From Dasypus novemcinctus (taxonomy: Eukaryota > Chordata > Mammalia > Cingulata > Dasypodidae), in assembly GCF_030445035.2 (NCBI RefSeq), contig NC_080690.1, forward strand, positions 30,654,796 through 30,718,795: 64,000 nucleotides of DNA, read 5' to 3'. Below the pieces are notes generated by a model. The model had not been told where the DNA came from. It did no database searches and saw only the letters and a list, made by a program, of their open reading frames with translations. The translations under genes were made by a program, and so were the position numbers. Of this stretch, positions 57,001 through 64,000 are shown piece by piece (the first letter of the stretch is position 1; each line of letters opens with the position of its first letter).

Positions 57001-59453
57001 TAGATTACCGTAACTCTTATCTAAATGCACAGTGATTTTAAGAGTCATACTTCTTCACTTTCTGAGGTGTGACTTATTGTCTAAATCAAAGCCAGACTAG
57101 TGGCTGCATCATAACAGCAAACAAATATTTCTACAAACTATAAACACGTAAAATGAGAAAACCATTATTATTACTCAGCAATAAGACATCAAAGGATAAA
57201 GATAAAAGTTAGCTCAGAGATAATCTTTAATGCACATTAAGTTGGTTGTAACACTAGCATCTGCTCTTTCTGTTTTTCAAATAAGCAAATATCAGAGGCC
57301 CAGGGTTGTTTCAAAATGTGTTAAATAAGTGGTATAAGGGGCCAGTAATATTGTTTTGTTCTGAAAGGAGATGGGGATAACAAGGCTAATAAAGTCACAA
57401 TCCATCCTTGCCTGGGAAGACCCATAATATTAGTTTATATACCTATTTATTAAGTATCAATTATATTAACTATTATAAATTATGTATGTAATAAACTATT
57501 AATTGATGTATTAAGGTCGGTGGTGAATACAGAGTGTGCAGGGCTAAGTATAACATTCCCTTTCCTGATGAAACTCAGAATCTGGCATAGAAGAAAGACT
57601 CACACATGTGAAGTGTCAAATGACAGCCTTAGACATGGGAACATTTAGAGGTACAGAGGACAGTCTCTTGCAATAAACCATGTAGCAGAGATGCTACTAA
57701 CAAAGGGCGTACCTGAAAAGGGATAATGTACTGCATAATTATGCAAAGGCAGGGAGGAAATACATGTATTGTTTGATTTAGACCCCAGTGAACTGTTTGT
57801 TATGGCTGTAGAAAATGGAGATAGAAGGAGAAAGAGAGGAACTTGGATATCTTGGCAAGAAGTAGATAATGAAAATCCCGCTAAGTGACATTAAGGAGTG
57901 CAATGATTATCCTGAAGGCCTTAGGTAGTGGAAGTATGTATTTTTGACAGCATAGCAGCTTTTCTTTTGGGACACTATTTGTCTTCCATTCCAAGGGATG
58001 TTGGTTAACACCATCAGTCATGAGCCATGAGAATTTTAAACATTTACATTTGGTGATAATATGGAACCTGTCAGTAGAAGCCAACAGTTAGCTTGCTATA
58101 CGAGCTTGTTTTAAATATTTGACTACTACCAAGATATTTAGTAACTCCGGGAAATATAATTGTCAGATTTGCAAACAAAAGGTATGCAAATGCAAACAAT
58201 GAAATACTTCTTGGTAGTGCTTTAGGAGATAGAAATAAAGCACTTCTCGAAATTGCTGGGGATGAAGCAAATAGCTTTGCTTCCAAGGAAGTCACAGTTT
58301 CACTGACAAGTTGACATTTAGTGTGATTTTGATGGAGGGCTGATCTATATATATATATTCAAAGTTGAGGGGAAGATATTCCAAAGAAGCATCACACACA
58401 AAGGCATCTAAGTCATAACAGAGACTGGCATTTAGAGAACAATTCATTCTGCCAGAACTTTGATTTTGTAAAGAAATGTTGAAGATGAGAAGAGTACCGC
58501 TAGGTTGTACAGAACTTTGTATTTCCATCACAACAGCCCATATGTTATTCTATAAGAAGGGGGAGACTACAGAAATGTTTATAAAAAGGAATGACATATA
58601 TATTAATAGATTCGTGTTTTCCAAAAGTAACTGTTGTCAAATTATGGGAATTGATTGCAGTAAAAAGTAATAGTCAATGGGGATATAATTTTGATACTAA
58701 AAATGAAATATAATGAGGAACTGATCTACTAGTTATTTAAACTTTTTTTTCCTTTGTCTCATAAAAATCACTTGGACTAACATTTAGCAATACTAACATT
58801 TAGACCTCACACAGAAATTCTAAATAAGTTCAATGCCATAGATTAATTCTCAGTCACTGAAGAACTCCTTGGTTTCTATAAGCAGCAAATATTCAGTGTA
58901 ATCTAAGAAAGAATTAATAGAGAATAGTTGTTTGGTTATAAACATGAGATTTTTTTTATTTTTAAAAAAGGAAAAAAAATACATAAACTAAGAAAAATTC
59001 ATATTCCAAAGTCAGCAGAGAAAAGAAAACAAACACAGGCAAGGAAAAGAAGCAAAGAAAGCATTTTAAAAATTATATAACGTAAGATGTAAGGAGTTGT
59101 ACTGTCCCAAGCAGTTGTCAGATTAAGAGGCCCACGTCCTGTTCCCTCCTCCTCATTGCCTTCATTAGCTATCATGATTTCTTCTGCAGGTTTTATTCGA
59201 CCTTCAACACCTCCAAACCTCATACTCTCTCAGGTCCATGGTCCCTCTTAGAAGAGCTGCTCTTTCCCAGTAATCTTAAACGGGTTCTGGCCCTGTCCCT
59301 TGTTGTTCTGTGTCTCATGTTCATACATTAATAAATCACTAAGGAGCAGGGGGTGAAAGGTGATTAGCTAAAGTTACTCAGGGCTCACAACAGGGGCAGA
59401 GGGTAGGGTAAACCCCCATCACTACTTCTACCACCATCGCTACCAACAACAAC
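54071..59453. other. Unassigned low-copy DNA
   Basis: The longest stretch without clear repeats. Weak L2-like words, both antisense, lie near 56100-56200 ('acttattgagttg...') and 57515-57700; they are too diverged to annotate separately. Purine-rich 56680-56735. A 74-codon minus-strand frame at 58999-59223 is noted under rejected items. No exon could be supported. Confidence 0.5.
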
Positions 59454-59855
59454 TGCCAGTCTGCTATGACAAATACCACAATGGGTTGGCTTAATAATAC
59501 AAATTTATTGGCTCCCAATTTTGGAGGCTAGAAGGCTTGCTTTCTCCCTGGGTCAGTAGCATTGTGGTTAGCTGGCAATCTTTGGATTCCTTGGCTTCCC
59601 AGACACATGGCAAAGTCCTCTCTTTCTCCTGGGGGTTCCTTCTGACTTGCTACTACCAGCTCCTCCTTGTGGCTTTCTCTGGAATTTCTCCTGCTTATAA
59701 AGGACTCCAGTAATCAGATGAAGGCCCACCCTCATTCAGCTGGGCCACATTCTAACTAATTCAATAGATCCCATTTACAATTGGCTCACACTCACAGGAA
59801 TGCAGGGTAAGACCAAGAACAAGTGCTTTTTAGGGGTACATAATTCAACCTACTA
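59454..59855 (-). mobile_element. Xenarthran MaLR-like solo LTR, copy 4 (antisense)
   Basis: Read on the minus strand: 'tagtaggttgaattatgtacc' at the start, 'gggtgggccttcatctg' and 'ggagtcctttataagcagg', then 'gccatgtgtctgggaagcc', the polyadenylation signal 'ccaataaatttgtatt' (complement at about 59500) and 'aagccaacccattgtggta'. The closest relative in the window is copy 3. About 400 bp. No exact duplication read. Confidence 0.75.
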
Positions 59856-61221
59856 TGGAGATTAAGCAGCTAGATATAACAAAAACATCAACTTCATTGG
59901 GTAGTAATATCATGCTCACATCTCATTGTTTAGAGAATATAACTTCCCTGCCTTTTTTAAAATCAGGATATTGCTTTCCAGTCTCCAGTTGCCCTGTTAG
60001 GCTCCCATTCTCTATTATTCTTCAAAGATCAGTGGTTTGGCAATATAATTTCCTACTTATTTCAGTACCCTGGGAAGTCATAAATCTTGGCTGGGGTCCT
60101 TGAACTCATTTAAGACCTCTATTTTGGTGTCATTATTATGTATACACACATCTGACTGTGAGATGCATTAAATATAACTACTCATTTCCATAATCATTCA
60201 AAGTTTTCCATTGTAGTAAAAAAGACTCAGTGATTTTTTTTCAAACTTCTCTTGGTGCTTTGTCCATGGAAGAATGGTGTTTAAAGGGCAGCCTTAGATA
60301 ATTCACATAGCTAAAGGTCATTAAGTGGAAAAGGAAGAATGATAGAGTTGCTCATAATAGAAGGCAAATGATATTGTTGGGCTATTTTACTTTAAAGAAA
60401 TTGAATAAGGAATAGGAATAAAGAAGATCTAATTGAAAAAAGTATATGTATACAGTGTGTGTGAATATATATATATACACTGTAAATATTGGCATATTGT
60501 AGAGTTATTAAAAAGTAAAAAACATTATAAAGAAGAATATATACATATACATATAGTCGTGGACAAATATTGACTAGCAATGTACTAAAATTGCAATGAA
60601 ATTATATGGCACATATATTTTCTCTTTATCCTTTCCTTTATTTTCCAAATTTACAATTTTTCTATGCTAAACCCATATTGCCACAATGTCAAAGGAAGTT
60701 AAATATCTCTTTGGTTATTTACTCTCCTCCATCCCCCCACCAAAATTTTTTAACATTTTATTGTCTACCTATAGGCTTTACTTTTAAAAAATTCACAAGA
60801 TTTTGAAGGTATATCTGAAGTCAGGGTTAACCCAGAAAAAAAGTAAAGAGTATACAATAGTATCCTCTGGTTTACAAAGTCCTGTGGTCCAGGAACCTCA
60901 ACTATATGGGACAGATCTGTGGAGCAAGGGGTAAATTACAAGGCAAAAACATGAAGTATGATGTTATACATAAATAATGCATTTCAAAATTTTATTTGCT
61001 TTTGAAAAATTGTCATATGATTTATTTTCCTTGCACTAGCCTTAATAATGTTGTCTTATTTTTAAGTTACCAACCAAAAAATCATCCAAATGTAGCAGAC
61101 AAACCAATTCTAAACAAGAGGAACAGTCTTTTCATTTAATTCTATAATAAGCCTGATGTTTTGTGTGGTTGACTTTGTCAATGTCAGCTTTTCTTAAACA
61201 GAAAGACGGAAAAGCTGGAAA
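59856..61221. other. Unassigned AT-rich DNA
   Basis: Contains a TA/TG-rich stretch at 60440-60560 ('gaatatatatatatacac'). No gene or named repeat. Confidence 0.5.
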
Positions 61222-61282
61222 TGATTCTCTCTCTCTCTCTTTCCCCCTCCCTCTCCCTCTCTCGCTCTCTTGCCCTCTCACT
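61222..61282 (+). repeat. (CT)n/(CCCT)n polypyrimidine tract
   Basis: 'tctctctctctctctttcccc' followed by 'ctccctctccctctctcgc': low-complexity C/T for about 60 bp. Open frames through it on both strands are artefacts. Confidence 0.9.
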
Positions 61283-61884
61283 TGCCCAATTCCTCCTCTT
61301 ATGCAGTTCAACGCATTCACCACTTTTTTATCTACCAATGTTTCTCAACCTTTTCTTCACATTATCAGTTCCCTAACATATGTTCTATAGATTTTTTCCT
61401 AATTTCCCCCCAATGAAATTTTAGTTCCACAAATATACTATTTTCTGTTAATTTACTGTATACATGTGTGTATCTTTGCTTTATAAATAACAAGAGTGAA
61501 ATGTTTACTCCCCTGAGAGTCAGCTTTCACAATTTTGGAGGTAACACAACCCCTGTTGAGAATGCATGTATTAGACTGCTTTGTCAAAGGAGGCCACTGG
61601 TGTTGGGCAACATGCAATTCTTCATTGCATAGGAGTAGCTTATAAATTTAAGAACTTTTATCTTATTTGGCTCCCATCTATTATATAGGGCTAGCATGTC
61701 TAGTCATTGTGATAACAAAAATTGCTTCCTAAGAGAAAATACAAAATTTCCTTAGAGAAGAATTAAAATAAATATGTAGAAACTGCCCATCCATGAGGGA
61801 GGCAGGGTTTAATCAACCACATCCCACTCACACAGAAACACACACTTCAGGGTGGACTGAATTTATGACTGACTTACAAAGAAC
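61283..61884. other. Unassigned DNA
   Basis: No feature seen. 61515-61570 has an MLT-like word ('ttttggaggtaacac') too short to call. Confidence 0.4.
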
Positions 61885-62430
61885 AGTATAGGGAAGGAGA
61901 AAATAGTGGAGAAACAACAGCTAGTACAGTAGAGAAACCTGGCAAACATTACCTTAACCTGGTGATGAAGTTTAACATCCCACTCATTCCATGATATGAT
62001 GTGATGAGAAGGGCACTTCACCTCTGAGATTATTTCCAAAAACGAATAAGCACAGTGTAATCATGAGAAAATTATTAGACATACTCAAACTGAGGGACAT
62101 TCTGCAAAACACATAATCAGTAGTACCAAAACTATCAAGGATTAAAATAAAAAAGGAAAAACTGAGTAACTTCACAGACGAGAAAACACTCAAGATGGAT
62201 GACAGTTTAATGCAATTGGTGTTGTAATTTAGATCCTGGACATAAAGAAGTAATCGATGGAAAAACTGATGACATATAAATAAAATCTGGAATTTTGTTA
62301 ATAGTCATATACCAATAGTAAGGTAATTAGTATGCTAACAATAACAAAGTGTGTGAGGAGTAAATGGAACTCTCTGAACTAAATTTGCAAATTTTTTGTA
62401 AATCTAAAATCATTCCAAAATAAAAAAGTA
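61885..62430 (+). mobile_element. 3' end of an old LINE (L1M-like)
   Basis: Ordered words: 'gtagagaaacctggcaaac' (61929), 'ttaacctggtgatgaagtt', 'atgatatgatgtgatgagaag' (61990), 'gtaatcatgagaaaattat' (62058), 'ctgagggacattctgcaaaac' (62090), and an end 'ctaaaatcattccaaaataaaaaag' region (62405). I know this block as the 3' end of old mammalian L1-like elements; the subfamily is not assigned. Confidence 0.55.
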
Positions 62431-62439
62431 CATTTAAAA

Positions 62440-62520
62440 ATGCCCCCCAGACACACAACACACTTCACACACAGACACACACACACACTTCACACACAGA
62501 CACACTCACACTTCCAGCCT
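62440..62520 (+). repeat. (CA)n-rich microsatellite
   Basis: Imperfect CA repeats with two copies of 'acttcacacacagacacac' (62461 and 62489), directly after the LINE tail. Confidence 0.9.
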
Positions 62521-62564
62521 GCCGTACTTTGAGAAATAGTGTTCTTGATTGAGAAGATGGTTGC

Positions 62565-63622
62565 ACTGATTTTTTTTTTTTTGGAGAAATTGTGGGTTTA
62601 CAGAACAGTCATACAAAAAATACAGGATTCCCATATACTGCCCCACCACCAACTTCTGGAATTGGTATGGAACATTTCTTACAATTGTTAATAGCATGTT
62701 TTTATAATTATACTGTTTTTAAACAGTAGTTATCTTTCTTACAACTGATGAAAAATTATTAAAATAGTACTATTAGCTATCCATAGTTTACATTAGGTGT
62801 ATTTTTCCAATATATCACCCTGTTATTAACACTTTGTATTAGTGTTGTACATTTGTTACAATCCATGAAAGAACATTCATATACTTACACTATTAACAGT
62901 AGTCCATAATCTCTAATAAGGTTCAGTGTTAGAAAGTCCAGTGCTTCATCTTTTAATTTTTATTCCAGTAACAGAAATGACCTCAAGTTTCTGCTTTTAA
63001 CTGCATTCACCCATATAATTCAGTGTTGTTAATTATACTCAAAATATTGTGCTGCCACTATCACCATCCATTTCCAAACCTTTCAATCAAGCTAAATAAA
63101 AATTCTGCAAAAACTAAGCATCAACTCCTCATTCCCTAAACCCTGGTAAACCATAATGTGAATCTATGAAATGCTTATGATAATTAGTTCATATCAGGTG
63201 AAATCATACAATATTTGTCCTTTGGGTCTGGCTTATTTTCCTCGGCATAATGTCCTCAAGGTTCATCTATGCTGCTGCATGCATCAAGACTTCATTCCTT
63301 TTTGCAGCTGAATAATATTCCAGCATATGTATACACCATGTTCTGTTTATCCATTCATCAACTATTGGACATTTGGATTGCTTCCATCTTTTGGCAATTG
63401 TGAATAATGTCACTATGAACATGAAGGTGCAGATAGATACCTGTTTGAGTCTTTCCTTTCCATTCTTCTGATTATATACCTAGCAGTAGGCTTCCTCAGT
63501 CATATAGTAATTCTGTACTTAGCTTTCTGAGGAGCCACCAAACAGTATTCCACAGAGGTTGCACCATTTTACATTCCCACCAGCAATGAATGAACGTTCT
63601 TATTTCTCCACATCCTTTCCAC
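62565..63622 (-). mobile_element. L1 3' UTR and ORF2 end, antisense
   Basis: T-run at 62568-62581 (poly-A tail complement), then the reverse of a xenarthran L1 3' UTR ('ttgtgggtttacagaacagtc' at 62590, 'gtgttgtacatttgttac' at 62841). After it comes the reverse of the ORF2 C-terminus ('gggtctggcttattttcctc' 63224, 'tgtttatccattcatcaac' 63344, 'accattttacattcccacc' 63564). It is broken at about 63623 by a SINE and probably continues past the window. Confidence 0.8.
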
Positions 63623-64000
63623 CTCTCCTTTTTTTAAAGATTTATTTATTTATTTATTTCTCTCCCCTTCCCCTCCCACCCGCCCCAGTTGTCTGTTCTC
63701 TGTGTCTATTTGCTGCGTCTTCTTCTTTGTCCGCTTCTGTTGTTGTCAGCAGCACAGGAATCTGTGTTTCTTTTTGTTGCATCATCTTGTTGTGTCACTC
63801 TCCGTGTGTGTAGTGCCATTCCTGGGCAGGCTGCACTTTCTTTCACACTGGGTGGCTCTCCTTAGGGAGCGCACTCCTTGCATGTGAGGCTCCCCTACAC
63901 GGGGGACACTCTTGTGCGCATGGGCTAGCTCCACACGGGTCAAGGAGGCCCGGGGTTTGAACTGCAGACCTCCCATGTGGTAGATGAATGCCCTAACCAC
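63623..64000 (-). mobile_element. DAS-type SINE, antisense, cut by window end
   Basis: Tail side 'tttttttaaagatttatttatttatttattt' region (63631-63661), then the complement of 'gacaactgg', the body (63815-63910, 'gcgcactccttgcatgtgagg'), and the complement of the B-box region at about 63945-63965. The head beyond 64000 is not in view. Inserted in the antisense L1. Confidence 0.9.

Noticed and set aside
58999..59223. 74-codon minus-strand frame (starts MRFGGVEGRI), considered as an exon or pseudogene
   Set aside because: The first part looks protein-like, but the rest is a pyrimidine-tract hydrophobic run. No splice context or homologue can be shown from sequence alone.

Overview
This window looks like mammalian nuclear DNA from a xenarthran, most probably an armadillo. 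The evidence is several copies of a tRNA-derived SINE with intact A-box and B-box-like motifs (best at 14978-15353) of the type I know from armadillo (DAS-type SINEs), together with L1 3' ends and LTRs of a kind I associate with Xenarthra. Older pan-mammalian repeats (MIR, L2, MER5A, MLT1-type LTRs, an Hsmar1-like mariner) are also present. I found no intact protein-coding gene, tRNA or rRNA gene, CRISPR array or prokaryotic feature. Every recognisable reading frame is a decayed transposon or retrocopy fragment. The window is intergenic or intronic.

Layout. 1-5.1 kb is mostly unassigned AT-rich DNA with a MIR, an MLT1-like LTR and an L2 remnant. 5.5-34.7 kb is one nest of retroelements. An old L1 (called L1-A here) runs from its 5' UTR at 5.52 kb to its 3' end near 34.7 kb, but only about 6.2 kb of that belongs to L1-A. 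The rest is later insertions, many with target-site duplications (TSDs) I can read. They are L1 tails plus L1-B (6.6-11.4 kb), a SINE (11.9 kb), an LTR carrying a SINE (13.4-14.5 kb), a SINE (15 kb), a 477-bp solo LTR (16.3 kb), L1-C (17.07-29.42 kb) carrying near-full-length L1-D (17.95-25.6 kb) and another L1 3' UTR, a 2.8-kb block with a mariner and two SINEs (30.1-32.9 kb), and an LTR (33.0-33.6 kb).

34.7-41.6 kb is lower-copy DNA with SINEs, MER5A, a small hAT element and a MIR. 41.6-44.5 kb holds an internally deleted L1 (L1-E). 45.2-47.5 kb is an L2 split by two LTRs. 48.3-52 kb has a purine microsatellite, L1, MIR and L2 fragments. 52-59.4 kb is the longest stretch with almost no recognisable repeats and may contain conserved non-coding DNA. 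59.4-64 kb has an LTR, a LINE 3' end, microsatellites, an antisense L1 and a SINE cut by the window edge.

No cellular pathway is encoded. The most notable items are the 29-kb nest that can be ordered in time, and L1-C, which seems to be a chimeric retrocopy: L1 5' UTR and ORF1 joined to an unrelated mRNA-like 3' end, the whole bounded by a 15-bp duplication. Family names come from memory of consensus sequences; no database search was run.
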